A stretch of 64,000 nucleotides of DNA from CAYLLN01 sp036496265 (GTDB taxonomy: Bacteria > Planctomycetota > Planctomycetia > Pirellulales > Pirellulaceae): contig DASXLL010000319.1 of the NCBI GenBank assembly GCA_036496265.1, positions 14,019-78,018 on the forward strand, read 5' to 3'. Positions 24,588-33,609 of this stretch are shown here, piece after piece. Both the position numbers and the translations under genes were made by a program. Numbering within the stretch: the stretch's first letter is position 1; the number at the start of each line of letters is the position of its first letter. The notes beneath the pieces were generated by a model. That model did not search any database and was not told the DNA's origin. It saw only the letters and a list, made by a program, of their open reading frames with translations.

Positions 24588-25277
24588 TCACGGACGCCGG
24601 CTAATCTCGGCACGGAGTTGCTCCAGGTGAGCAAGCTGCTTTTGCAGTCGTAAAATCTCGGCGTCAATAGAGGCGATGTTCCGTTGGTCGAGGAGGCTAG
24701 ACGAATGGGATTGCGGAGTGGTTTTGCCGATGCGGTGCAGAATCGGAATGATCACGGTGACAGCGGCATCGAGGATGGCAAGTGCAGCGATGAAGCGGTA
24801 CGTGCGATCGAGTTCGAATTTAAAGAAAATGATCGCCACGAGCAGGAAAGCCAGGCCGAAAATGATCTGACATGCGATTAAAAAAACCCAGCGATAGGAT
24901 CCCTCCAGCCGAGCGATTGACAACAGCGACACGTGGGCGGTTGCCACGGCCAGAATGCACGCTGAAGCGGCTGTTTTCCAATAGGTGTCCGAATTCACGT
25001 CGATCCACATGCCAAGCAGGATCATTCCCGCCCCGAGCGCGGTCAATGCTACGCCTGCGATCGGCAAGGCATTCATGCCGCGCGGCGTCCGCGACAGGTC
25101 GGATGCCAATCCGCAAACGCTCGCTACCGCGATCGTGATCGTCGTGAGGATGACGCGGACTTCAATCCAGCCCCATGTCGCTCGCATGACGAGAACGACA
25201 CCGATCAGAGCCGCCAGCAACACCGAACCGATCGCGACATACAGCAATGCTCGTCGGAAGTTGAATCCAGAGTGCAT
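24588..25277 (-). CDS. Membrane protein with C-terminal coiled coil, unknown
   Basis: 229 residues, not recognised. Six hydrophobic segments: ALLYVAIGSVLLAALIGVVL, VRVILTTITIAVASVCGLA, ALPIAGVALTALGAGMILLG, WKTAASACILAVATAHVSLL, VFLIACQIIFGLAFLLVAII and FIAALAILDAAVTVIIPIL. A soluble coiled coil follows (SIDAEILRLQKQLAHLEQLR). The arrangement, a sextuple-span membrane core plus a short helical tail, suggests a self-assembling membrane protein. It follows the sugar epimerase gene by 21 bp on the same strand and may be co-transcribed with it. Confidence 0.6.
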   Translation of the reverse strand: MHSGFNFRRALLYVAIGSVLLAALIGVVLVMRATWGWIEVRVILTTITIAVASVCGLASDLSRTPRGMNALPIAGVALTALGAGMILLGMWIDVNSDTYWKTAASACILAVATAHVSLLSIARLEGSYRWVFLIACQIIFGLAFLLVAIIFFKFELDRTYRFIAALAILDAAVTVIIPILHRIGKTTPQSHSSSLLDQRNIASIDAEILRLQKQLAHLEQLRAEISRRP

Positions 25278-25298
25278 GGCCAGGCCCTCCCGCGGCTG

Positions 25299-26333
25299 CT
25301 AATTCCAGCCGTTGGCATCGCGCACCTTGATCATCGTCCCAAGGATCGTGTTCCACGTTTGCTGATTCTCCAGCATGGCGTTGGGAAACATGCAGCCGTC
25401 CCAGCAGATGTGGCGGATGCCGCGGGCTTTGGCGTTGCGGAGCCAGTCGCCGGCGGTTTTGACGATGTCGAGTTTTCCATTCGGGTCGTCGGCGGGGCAA
25501 TGGCGGCCGGTTTTTTCGTGGCTACCGGTGCCGTGCACCGTGCCGTCGTTCTGGGCGACGTGGAAGTCGATCGTCCAGGGGCGAAGGGCGTCGGTCATTT
25601 GCTTGAACGCGGCGTCGAACTCGGCCTGCGAATAGCCGGGCTTGAGCAGGGCGTGTTCTTCGGCATTGATGCCGAGCAGGTAGAGATAGGTGTGGGCCTG
25701 GTCGGCTTGGAAGCCGACAGTTTCGGGCATGCCGACTTCGTTGAGCAGGTCGACCATGTTCCGCCAGGAATGCATGCCGGCCCAGCAGATTTCGCCCTCG
25801 GCAGCGAGGCGTTCGCCGTTGTCCTTGGCGACGTGAGCGGCTTCTTTGAATGTGGCGGCGATTTTTTTGGTGTTGCCTTTGGGGTCTTTGTCCCAGTTCG
25901 TCGGATTGTCAGCCGAGTCGATGCGGATGACGCCGTATTTGCGGACACCATGCTTATTCAGGATTTTGGCGATGCGGCAGGCCTTTTTGACGGCTTCGAC
26001 GAAGTTAGCCCGGTCTTCGTTGGTGCCCATGGCGGAGCCGCCGACGGTGCCCGGCCAGACGGGGGCAACGAGTGAGCCGACGGACAATCCCTTGGAGGCG
26101 ATTTTATCGGCCATTTCGCGGATGGCGTCGTCGCTGGCGTCCGGATCGGTATGGGGATGGAAGAGGAACAGATCGATGCCTTCGAATTTTTGGCCGTTGA
26201 CTTCGGCGCTAGCCGTCAGCTCCAGCATGCGGTCGAGGCTGATGGGCGGGTGGTCGGTGCCGGGCTCTTTGCCGACGAGTCCTGGCCACATGGCATTGTG
26301 CAGCTTGGGATACGTGAATTTGGGAGCGGCCAT
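25299..26333 (-). CDS. Sugar phosphate isomerase/epimerase (xylose-isomerase-like TIM barrel)
   Basis: 344 residues of an AP-endonuclease-2 type TIM barrel. Metal and substrate residues fall at expected strands: FEGIDLFLFHPHTDPD, VRKYGVIRIDSADNPTNW, ERLAAEGEICWAGMHSW (Glu ligand), ETVGFQADQAHTYLYL (Asp and His ligands), PWTIDFHVAQNDGTVHGTG (His ligand) and RHICWDGCMFPN (Asp). Cytoplasmic, with no signal peptide. The neighbourhood of exported pectate lyase and esterases on the same strand suggests it processes uronic or other plant sugars, but the exact substrate is inferred only from context. Confidence 0.85.
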   Translation of the reverse strand: MAAPKFTYPKLHNAMWPGLVGKEPGTDHPPISLDRMLELTASAEVNGQKFEGIDLFLFHPHTDPDASDDAIREMADKIASKGLSVGSLVAPVWPGTVGGSAMGTNEDRANFVEAVKKACRIAKILNKHGVRKYGVIRIDSADNPTNWDKDPKGNTKKIAATFKEAAHVAKDNGERLAAEGEICWAGMHSWRNMVDLLNEVGMPETVGFQADQAHTYLYLLGINAEEHALLKPGYSQAEFDAAFKQMTDALRPWTIDFHVAQNDGTVHGTGSHEKTGRHCPADDPNGKLDIVKTAGDWLRNAKARGIRHICWDGCMFPNAMLENQQTWNTILGTMIKVRDANGWN

Positions 26334-26819
26334 GAGTTGTCCTGGTCAATTTGGATCGCGGAGGGAGTGACGGATGATACCACGAATGGCACGAAATAGA
26401 CGAAAACCACGAGAATGGCTAGTCGGAAGGTGACGAATTGGACAGTGTCGTTGTTTTGGGTGGTGAACGTCGTCAGGCGTATGCGTATGCATTTGGTTTT
26501 TTCAGAGCATGCATTTTTCGCAAATTGTTGGGGCCACGGCGGTTACGATATGTTTGTACATGCATGGTTATGCACATTATGCAGGGTGGCTCACGGAGGC
26601 ATTTTTTTGTTTTTTTTTGCCGCAAAGGTCTGTCTGGGACGGTGCGTAAGCGCGTTGGTACAAATGTTTAGATGCGCGGAGAGCGTGAATTATTGGGCGC
26701 TATCAAGCCTCAATTGCAACCGCATTGTGTCTGGAGCCCGTCGCCGCCAATGGTGAAAAACGCGACAGTTTGGCTGACGCGGGAGGACGTGTTTTCTTCG
26801 AAGCCGGCGCGCTGGTTCT
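26334..26819. other. 486-bp intergenic region with repeat and ATGCAT-rich, T-rich stretch
   Basis: It holds a CACGAAATAGACG-type repeat (26381-26418) and then about 150 bp of composition unlike the surroundings. ATGC steps cluster there (ATGCGTATGCAT at 26481, GCATGCAT at 26508, ACATGCATGG at 26559, TATGCACATTATGC at 26569), followed by a T7-G-T9 run (26602-26618). Two overlapping plus-strand ORFs here are low-complexity and lack ribosome sites, so I do not call them. The region should contain the epimerase promoter on the minus strand. Confidence 0.6.
26381..26418. repeat. CACGAAATAGACGAAAACCACG-type repeat
   Basis: CACGAATGGCACGAAATAGA then CGAAAACCACGAGAATGG. Units of CACGAA and CACGAG recur every 9-10 bp, upstream of the epimerase gene. 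It is another low-complexity intergenic family. Confidence 0.65.
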
Positions 26820-28667
26820 TTAGCGACCAACATTTCTTATCAACGCCAGCGATTGGGGAGGGCAGCCGATCTTGTAATCCGGATCGTTGACTGGCAGCGT
26901 GAGGATGACGACTTTTTCATCATGGGCAGCGGGCAGCGCCTGGAGCCTGATTAGCAGCGAGGACTCTCGCGCGGCAAAGGTGGCCGTACCGGCGAGGGGA
27001 GCAAAATCGCGGCCCGATATCGCATCGCCACTGAGGGTGTAGTTCACGGTTAGGCTCTTGCTCGTATCGCCGGAGCGTGTGAGTCGCCAAACGGCAGGCT
27101 GTCCCTGCTGCGCGCGGGGGACAATCGCCGAGACGGATATGATCGGTGTGGATTCGCCGCGCGGGTCGGTGTTGTTGAAGTAGTGCTCGATGTTGGCATA
27201 ACCGGCAGAGATCTTGGCGCTGTCAGAGCTATCGGTGGGGTCTAAGCCGTATTGTTGTTCCCAGTAATCGGGAATGCCGTCGTTGTCGCTATCCACTGGC
27301 TTAGGCAAAGAACGGTAGTCGGGACAGCGTTCATCGGCAGGGAGGTCGAGCTCGGTGCGAATGACGGCGCCGCGCCCGGTGCGAACGCTGTTGGCAATTC
27401 TCACGTCCACCATGTCGCGGGCTGGAAGGGTAGCACCGCCATCCGCAAGCACGGATTCAAAGGCGTCGGCAGCCGTCTGCAGGGCGGCCGGCGGCTCGGA
27501 CCACGGCTGATCGATTACCATTGCAGCTCGGTCGGCTGCGGAAACGTTTTTGAACTTGCTTGGGGAGTAGCCGACGGCAAGGCGGTTATTCGCCGTCGCG
27601 GAAGGAGAGCCATCGATAATGTTGCCCGAAGCATAGAGCCGGGCGAGTGGATCGCCATGAAACTCAAAGGCGATTGCCGCGATCTCGGATGGAGTACTTG
27701 GACCGGCTTTGTAAAAATTGTTCAGCCACTGCAGGTGAACCCGCTGGCTGCCGGTGTGCGTTGGATATTCGGACCAGTTGTAGATGACGTTGTTGTAAAA
27801 CGTCAGCACTGGCGGCTGATCGTCGCCGCCGGTCGTGCGGGGATTTCGCAGGCGATTGTGGGCATACAGCATGTGGTGCATCGTGGAACGGCCGTTGGGG
27901 GCGGCGCTGCCCCATAACGAGCCCTCCGAATGATTCGGCGGCGTTTGCTTGGGGTTGGCGTAATCGCAGCCTTCCGCGGCGAAGCTCCAGGAAATCGTGC
28001 TTTGACCGGCATGCGTGACCGTCAGATTCTCGTCCGTGGCCCAGGAAGTGGAGCAATGATCGATCACAATCCGGTTCAGGTCGTCGAATTCAGACACCTG
28101 CTTGCCGCGCTCCTCCTTTTTCAGTTTCGTTTTTTCAAATTCCTCGGGGCTAACTCCTTCCGCTTGCGTTTGAACACCCTTGGCAATGGGTTTGATTTCG
28201 AGCGCGTCGCCTGAGTCGCCTTCGTAGTTCCAGCCACGCCGGCAGCGGATGTGCCGGACAATGACATTGTCGGCTGATATGGTTAGCGTGCCGCCTTTGA
28301 TGCAAATGCCCTCGCCCGGCGCCGTCTGGCCCACGATGGTGATGTTGGGATGTGCGACGGCGATTTTTTTCGGGAGTTTTTTGTCTTGCTTGGAACCGTT
28401 CGCGGTGGGAGTGAGATCGATAATGCCCGATACATCGAACACGACGATGCGATTGGGTTGACTGACGCAGTCGGCCAATGAGCCCGGGCCGCTGGGGGCT
28501 AGATTCGTAACATGCACGACCTGACCGCCTCGTCCACCGGTCGCAAACTGGCCATCGCCTTCGGCCCCGGGAAAAGCGGGAACATCCTGGGCCAAGCAAA
28601 CACCTGCCAGGTATAAGAAGCCGAGGAGCGGCCAGCTAACGCGTGGTAACAACGCAGCGAACCCCAA
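26820..28667 (-). CDS. Exported pectate-lyase-like protein (PL1 type) with Ca-binding and Calx-beta domains
   Basis: 615 residues with a signal peptide (PLLGFLYLAGVCLAQ). The parallel beta-helix lyase domain (residues 28-390) opens PAFPGAEGDGQFATGGRGG and has GIDHCSTSWATDENLTVTHA-like turns and SEGSLWGSAAPNG, as in secreted PL1 relatives. A thrombospondin-type-3-like calcium loop follows (DSDNDGIPDYWEQQYGLDP), and residues 505-600 look like a Calx-beta domain. It likely acts on pectin or a similar polyuronide outside the cytoplasm. The start is TTG (28665-28667), one base after the TAG of the upstream esterase gene with AAGGAG spaced about 8 nt, so coupling is probable. The catalytic Arg was not assigned. 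Confidence 0.87.
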   Translation of the reverse strand: MGFAALLPRVSWPLLGFLYLAGVCLAQDVPAFPGAEGDGQFATGGRGGQVVHVTNLAPSGPGSLADCVSQPNRIVVFDVSGIIDLTPTANGSKQDKKLPKKIAVAHPNITIVGQTAPGEGICIKGGTLTISADNVIVRHIRCRRGWNYEGDSGDALEIKPIAKGVQTQAEGVSPEEFEKTKLKKEERGKQVSEFDDLNRIVIDHCSTSWATDENLTVTHAGQSTISWSFAAEGCDYANPKQTPPNHSEGSLWGSAAPNGRSTMHHMLYAHNRLRNPRTTGGDDQPPVLTFYNNVIYNWSEYPTHTGSQRVHLQWLNNFYKAGPSTPSEIAAIAFEFHGDPLARLYASGNIIDGSPSATANNRLAVGYSPSKFKNVSAADRAAMVIDQPWSEPPAALQTAADAFESVLADGGATLPARDMVDVRIANSVRTGRGAVIRTELDLPADERCPDYRSLPKPVDSDNDGIPDYWEQQYGLDPTDSSDSAKISAGYANIEHYFNNTDPRGESTPIISVSAIVPRAQQGQPAVWRLTRSGDTSKSLTVNYTLSGDAISGRDFAPLAGTATFAARESSLLIRLQALPAAHDEKVVILTLPVNDPDYKIGCPPQSLALIRNVGR

Positions 28668-28668
28668 C

Positions 28669-29691
28669 CTATTGCTCCTTCGCCTTCATCCCAAAGTGTT
28701 TTTTGAGAAACGCCAGCATGGCGTTAGTGGTGGCCTGTTGTCCGGAGAAATCGGACGTCAGGTGAAATTCGCATTCGACTCCGATCAGGTCCATTTCCTT
28801 TTTCAGGTGCCGCCCAAAATTCGGATGATGGATATTGCCGGGCTTTTCGTTGTTGCCGCTATTCATGGCGAAGACCGGCGCGTCGTCCTTCGTCAAATGC
28901 GTGATCGGGGAGCAGTCGCGAAGTCGGGCGTCGAGGTCAGCGCCGATTGGGTCGTTATCCCAATTGAATGTTTCTGGCAGGCCGTGCAGTTGCTTAAGCG
29001 GGGCGACGTCGTACGCATTGCCCGGGACGATTTTCTTGATCTCGCGCGGATCGTAAGTGCATTGCATGTTGGTGGGCAGGGCGCAAGACAAGCGGGTTGA
29101 CTGGCGCGCCACGGGATCCGAACTCTTAGGATCGGCAAGGTCGTCGTGGAACGCGAGCCACAGTGAAATCCCCGCGCCCGCGGAACCGCCCGTGCAAGCA
29201 ATACGCTTTGGATCGAGATTCCAATCAGCCGCCTTAGAGCGCAGGAACTGAATTGCGCGGGCGCTGTCCTGCATTTGCGCCGGATAAGGCGCGACATCGG
29301 ACAGCCGATAGTTGATTGAGGCGTAGGATATGCCCGAATCCAGGCAGGCCTGCAAAAGCGCAGCGTTGTGTTCTTTCTTGTCCCCACGTCGAAAACCGCC
29401 GCCGTGGATGAAAACGACGAGCGGCGTCGGCGTCGTGCTATTGGCCTTCCAAAAGTCGATCTTATTGCTCGCGTCTGGCCCATAGGAGACATCGCGAAAC
29501 GTCGGCGCCAACTCCGACCGCTTTGGTTCAGCATCCGCACCAGCGCGACGCGCTGCTTTGGCGGAGCGCGCTTGTTTGGCTTTCGTTTTCGTACCGGCAG
29601 GTGTTTCCTGTGCGGCGAGACCGCCAAGCGAAAGGCTGAAGCACGCGCCGAGCAGCCACGCCAGTAAATTCTTCAGAATGTCCGCACTCAT
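28669..29691 (-). CDS. Exported alpha/beta hydrolase, carbohydrate-esterase-like (BD-FAE type)
   Basis: 340 residues, N-terminal anchor or signal (LLAWLLGACFSLSLGGLAAQ), then a basic linker. The hydrolase core has oxyanion-hole HGGGFRRGDKKEHN and nucleophile elbow CTGGSAGAGISLWLAF; DAPVFAMNSGNNEKPGN replaces the usual HGxxD stretch, and the closing catalytic His probably lies in HLTSDFSGQQ or the C-terminus. Cytoplasm-external deacetylation or feruloyl release from pectin or xylan would match the lyase gene that follows after one base. It starts the two-gene unit. Confidence 0.87.
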   Translation of the reverse strand: MSADILKNLLAWLLGACFSLSLGGLAAQETPAGTKTKAKQARSAKAARRAGADAEPKRSELAPTFRDVSYGPDASNKIDFWKANSTTPTPLVVFIHGGGFRRGDKKEHNAALLQACLDSGISYASINYRLSDVAPYPAQMQDSARAIQFLRSKAADWNLDPKRIACTGGSAGAGISLWLAFHDDLADPKSSDPVARQSTRLSCALPTNMQCTYDPREIKKIVPGNAYDVAPLKQLHGLPETFNWDNDPIGADLDARLRDCSPITHLTKDDAPVFAMNSGNNEKPGNIHHPNFGRHLKKEMDLIGVECEFHLTSDFSGQQATTNAMLAFLKKHFGMKAKEQ

Positions 29692-29779
29692 GGTGTAAAC
29701 CTGGGCAGGTGGCCGCAGGAACTAAGTAGGGAGTTGTTGAACTGGTACGCTTGCGCGGCTAGAAATGATTTCGCGCCGC

Positions 29780-31075
29780 TTATTTGGAATACCAACTCTT
29801 GGCGTAAGGGTCGGTATGGCAAAAATTGATCAGCATCTCGGCCACCTTGCGGCGGGCAGAATCGCCGGGATGAGTGCGGTCGTTCTCGCGCAGGTCATCG
29901 ATGTTCCACACCAGGCCGTCTTTGCGGGGCGTAACACCGTCGGCCCACAGATAGGGCCCCCACAGCACGACCGGCGATTTCACCTCGCCCCGAGCGGGAT
30001 CGGCATTCAGCCCCGGGTCACCTTTGACCTGCCGATCGATGATCCAGCGGATCGAAAACGCCCCTTCGTAGGCGTATGGTTCTGGATTGAGCGGCGTCGT
30101 GGCATAGCCACCGTAAATGCGGCTGGACATATAGGCAAGCTGTAAGTTGGGGAACCGCTTTTTGAGAAGCTGCAGGCTCGTAACCAGATCGTTTTCGAGT
30201 TTTTTCGCGTGCGCGGGGAATTCACCGAATTGGGCCTGCTGGACCAGCGCCTGCTTGATCCAGGCGACCTGCACTTGCTCGTACGAGACATCAGCCGCCT
30301 TCAGGCGCTGGTCAACGGTGTTCCAGACCTTCGTGCCGACATCGCTCGAGGGATCGTTCCACTTGTCGGGAATTTGCCCGCCTTGAGCGAGGTCAACGAC
30401 GGCCACTTTGGCGGATTTTTCGGGATCCTTGTCGGCCATCGTCTTGAACGCAGAAAATTCCATCGTCGTGTTCGACATGCCGACGCCCACGAAGCCGATC
30501 TTCCCGCTGGGGGAGGGTTTGCCTTGAGCATCGAGCGGCTGAATGCGCGCGACGGCTTTTTTCGCGGCCTCTTGCTGCGAAGCCGGCGGCTCATTGCTGC
30601 CGTTGCCATAAAGTCCGCCGCTTTCGCCCTTATAAGTTTCGTTCCCGAGCTCGGTCAAAGGCTTCGCGCCAATCGAATCGCGCGGCGGCGGGACGTTGGC
30701 CTGCGTCGCCGCGCTCTTGGCTGCTTTCTGGCCGCCCGCTTTGGCCTGGCCACCCGCTTTGCCCTGGCCGTCGCCTGCGCCGGGCACTTTCAGGCCAGTG
30801 AGCACGAGGCGATCGCCACGCTGCTCGCTGCGGAACATGACGTTCGTGCCAGCGGGCAATCCCTTCTGCCGAAAATCGGCGATGGTCTGATTGTTCGCGT
30901 CGTGAATGATTGTTTGCGGCGTGAGGACGCCTTCGACGTCTTTGCCGTCGACGGTGGTGATCGTCACCAGTCCCTTCTCCAGATCAACATTCTTGATCTT
31001 GCCGCGGTTCGCCTGTTGGGCCAGCACGGTGCCGCATATTAAGCACATCACGAGGGCGATGGAGAAGCGACGCAT
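29780..31075 (-). CDS. Exported SGNH-hydrolase-like planctomycete protein
   Basis: 431 residues. Signal peptide SIALVMCLICGTVLAQ, then a small beta domain (GKIKNVDLEKGLVTITTVDG) and a Gly/Ala/Lys-rich linker (GDGQGKAGGQAKAGGQKAAK). The main domain shows GKIGFVGVGMSNTTMEFSAF, where GMSNT sits as the SGNH block I serine, and a C-terminal RTHPGDSARRKVAEMLINF that could be the block V Asp-x-x-His (ending NDxTHPG-like). Conserved exported family in this phylum, of unknown substrate; carbohydrate esterase activity is my inference from fold and neighbours. Confidence 0.72.
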   Translation of the reverse strand: MRRFSIALVMCLICGTVLAQQANRGKIKNVDLEKGLVTITTVDGKDVEGVLTPQTIIHDANNQTIADFRQKGLPAGTNVMFRSEQRGDRLVLTGLKVPGAGDGQGKAGGQAKAGGQKAAKSAATQANVPPPRDSIGAKPLTELGNETYKGESGGLYGNGSNEPPASQQEAAKKAVARIQPLDAQGKPSPSGKIGFVGVGMSNTTMEFSAFKTMADKDPEKSAKVAVVDLAQGGQIPDKWNDPSSDVGTKVWNTVDQRLKAADVSYEQVQVAWIKQALVQQAQFGEFPAHAKKLENDLVTSLQLLKKRFPNLQLAYMSSRIYGGYATTPLNPEPYAYEGAFSIRWIIDRQVKGDPGLNADPARGEVKSPVVLWGPYLWADGVTPRKDGLVWNIDDLRENDRTHPGDSARRKVAEMLINFCHTDPYAKSWYSK

Positions 31076-31182
31076 GGGACACCTTTAGGCTGCAATGGAA
31101 ACGGATGAGCAGCGTCAGTGTATCGGTCAAATCAGGCGTTTGCCAATCAAAAGCCGAAGAATCGTAATCCGAGACCGAGCGA

Positions 31183-33423
31183 TTACCTCTCAGGCGACAA
31201 GGGACTGGAATCCAGGAAATCGCGCGGCATCAGCCCGAACGAGTGCCAAACGACGGGCTGATGCAGAAAATCCTCGCTCCGCGGGAAGTGATGAAAGCCG
31301 AGCCAGTACCAAAGCACGACGCTTTTGCCTGCGACCGGCTCGCCGTTGGCGTAGCCAGGTAAGGCTTGCAGACTCGTTCTTGAATCGACGGCCGAATAGG
31401 GAAATTCATTCGGCTTGGCCAGGGTGACCCACAAATCGGCCTGCGTGGAGGGCTGCTTTTCCGAGCGATAGACACCGGCGTTCCCCGGCATGAGCTGATA
31501 CGACCGCGCGTGCCCCAAGGCATTGCGGGAGTTGCGATTGACGACACGCCAGGCCCGAAAAGTCTCCGGATTGCAGGTGCGGCCGGTTTCTTCCATGATC
31601 GGCGTCCAGCTACAAGTTCCTTGCTGCCCGCGCTGGCCGCCCGGCTGTCGCTGCCAATTGAATTCCTCGACGGCGTTATCCTCCGCGCCGTCGATCGCGA
31701 AATCCAGCCGGAACAGATAATTGTGAACGTGCGACTCGGCGAAGACTTTGTGGTCCAGCAGATCCTTGCCGACCAGTGCGCCGACGGCCGACGTGTCGCC
31801 CTGAGCCAGATGCCGCGGCGCGCCGGTGACGCCGACCTCCGGCATCAGGGTGCCGTCGTCGCGGAACTTCCAGCGGATGAGATAGACATAGCCGTCGGGG
31901 TCGTCGGGACACGAAAAACACATCGTGGACCAGAGGACGAGCATCTTGCCGGGGACATGGCCGAACATGCCGAGGTAATTTGGGCCCGTTTTCTCCTCGT
32001 GCATCATGACCGTTGCGGGCTTGCCCGCTGCCGGCAGCTTGCCTTCCGCGTCCATCGCCCGACACCAGGTGCCCGAACCGCAATCCACGCCGGGAACGAG
32101 CGGCAGCGGTCCATAATTGGCATGCCGAATGGCAAAATCGACCGATTCATTGCCCCGGTCATACGCCACGAAGATTTCGGCCAGCCCGGCGTATTTCAGT
32201 ATCTTCCGGCCGCCGAATGAAACGTCGTGCAGCACCAGCCCTTCGCGGACGCGCTGCGACCACTTGAACTTCCAGCCTTCCCACTCCACTAGATGGCCGT
32301 CCTCGGCGCTGGGCGGCGGCTGATGTGCCGCGGCCGGTCGCTCGTCGGGCATCGTCCAGCCTTTCAGCGGCAAGGCGGCCGGCATAATCAGGCCCGCGCG
32401 CTTTTCACGGCTCAGCGTTGGGCGGAGCGATGTCTTGGCGGCAGGAGGCGTTTTTGACGGTTTCAGATTCGCATCGAGAAATTCGGCCAAGAGATCGCGA
32501 TCGTTGTAGCCGTGATTGCGCCCTTTGCCGATTTGCAGCTTCGCCGGCACATTGGCCCGCCGCAACGTTGCATAAAACATTTCCGCTTGCGTCAGGGGCA
32601 CCAAGGGATCGGCGTCGCCGTGCAAAATCAGAAACGGCGCCGATTCGGTGTCAACGTGCGTTAGCGGGCTGGCGAGTCGAGCTTGCTTTTCGCGCTCTTT
32701 TGGATGTCCGCCCAGTAGCGCCTTAATTGCCGGCTCCGCTTCCTCGATCGTCTTCGTCTCGGCCAACAAGCTGGCGAATTCGACCGGCGCGGCTTGGGCC
32801 ACGACCGCTTGCACGCGACTCGACTGGTCCGACCAGCCGCCGGCGCCTTCGAATTCTTTCACGTGGGCCGTCGTTCCCAACAGCGCGGCCAGGTGCGCGC
32901 CCGCCGAATGGCCCCACACGCCAATGTGGTCCGGATCGAGATGCAGCTCCTTCGCTTTGGCACGGAGAAAACGGATTGCACACTTACAATCGTAAAGCAG
33001 TTCGGGAAATTGGACGCCCGATGGTGTGAGTCGATAGTTGATGCTGACACCGCAATATCCCCGTTCGACGAGCCACACGAGCTTATCGGCGCTGTGATCC
33101 TTCGAGCCCGACCGCCAACCGCCGCCGTGGATATAGACGATCACGGGCAGCGGCTTCTGGGGCAGTTGCTTGGGACGGTAAATGTCGAGTTTCAGCTCAA
33201 CGTCGCCGCCTTTGCCATAAACCACGTCGCGCTGAATCTCAACTTCGTCGGGAATGACTGGAGTCGCGGCGTTCTGTTCATCCTTTGTTTGTTCCGTTGC
33301 GCCACTCTTGACTTGTGCCGCCGCTCGCACCGCATAGCCCACGGCAATGATTCCGGCAGCCAGCATTGCCAGGGCAACGGCGAATTTCTCCACGCGCCCG
33401 GAAATCCTTGGAATTCGTTTCAT
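31183..33423 (-). CDS. Fusion: exported alpha/beta esterase plus copper-amine-oxidase-like domain
   Basis: 746 residues. Residues 15-37 are a membrane anchor or signal. Residues 55-320 form an esterase: HGGGW (99-103), nucleophile Ser173 in GHSAG, Asp270 in HGDADPL, His304 in RNHGYN. After a linker, residues 378-742 align by eye with the catalytic domain of copper amine oxidases: WKFKWSQRVREGLVLHDVSF, copper-ligand pair His565 and His567 in SHVHNYLFRLDF, WYWLGFHHFPRSEDF, and a third His727 in VVWHSFGLMPRDFLD. The cofactor motif T-x-x-N-Y-[D/E]-Y is altered to G-Y-V-Y (Tyr512), and the catalytic Asp block FDAGEYG reads IRHANYG. Copper binding seems kept, but classical amine oxidation is doubtful. 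Confidence 0.82.
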   Translation of the reverse strand: MKRIPRISGRVEKFAVALAMLAAGIIAVGYAVRAAAQVKSGATEQTKDEQNAATPVIPDEVEIQRDVVYGKGGDVELKLDIYRPKQLPQKPLPVIVYIHGGGWRSGSKDHSADKLVWLVERGYCGVSINYRLTPSGVQFPELLYDCKCAIRFLRAKAKELHLDPDHIGVWGHSAGAHLAALLGTTAHVKEFEGAGGWSDQSSRVQAVVAQAAPVEFASLLAETKTIEEAEPAIKALLGGHPKEREKQARLASPLTHVDTESAPFLILHGDADPLVPLTQAEMFYATLRRANVPAKLQIGKGRNHGYNDRDLLAEFLDANLKPSKTPPAAKTSLRPTLSREKRAGLIMPAALPLKGWTMPDERPAAAHQPPPSAEDGHLVEWEGWKFKWSQRVREGLVLHDVSFGGRKILKYAGLAEIFVAYDRGNESVDFAIRHANYGPLPLVPGVDCGSGTWCRAMDAEGKLPAAGKPATVMMHEEKTGPNYLGMFGHVPGKMLVLWSTMCFSCPDDPDGYVYLIRWKFRDDGTLMPEVGVTGAPRHLAQGDTSAVGALVGKDLLDHKVFAESHVHNYLFRLDFAIDGAEDNAVEEFNWQRQPGGQRGQQGTCSWTPIMEETGRTCNPETFRAWRVVNRNSRNALGHARSYQLMPGNAGVYRSEKQPSTQADLWVTLAKPNEFPYSAVDSRTSLQALPGYANGEPVAGKSVVLWYWLGFHHFPRSEDFLHQPVVWHSFGLMPRDFLDSSPLSPER

Positions 33424-33609
33424 CGCGATTGCTCCCTAACAGACTGCGCTTTGCCGGCCCAAAGAAAAATGTTCTGCTGCCCGCACATGGTACGTTCAGA
33501 AAATTGAAATTCCCAGCAGACGCTAGATCAAACAGATCGTCGCTAAGCTCAGCATGGCGGCTGAACCGGAAGCGATTCGCCTCCGTCGGCCTTTAATGCC
33601 TGATAGGCT

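Noticed and set aside
26415..26756. Overlapping plus-strand ORFs of 113 and 77 residues
   Set aside because: Low-complexity AT/T-rich stretch, no ribosome site, overlapping frames, no recognisable motif.
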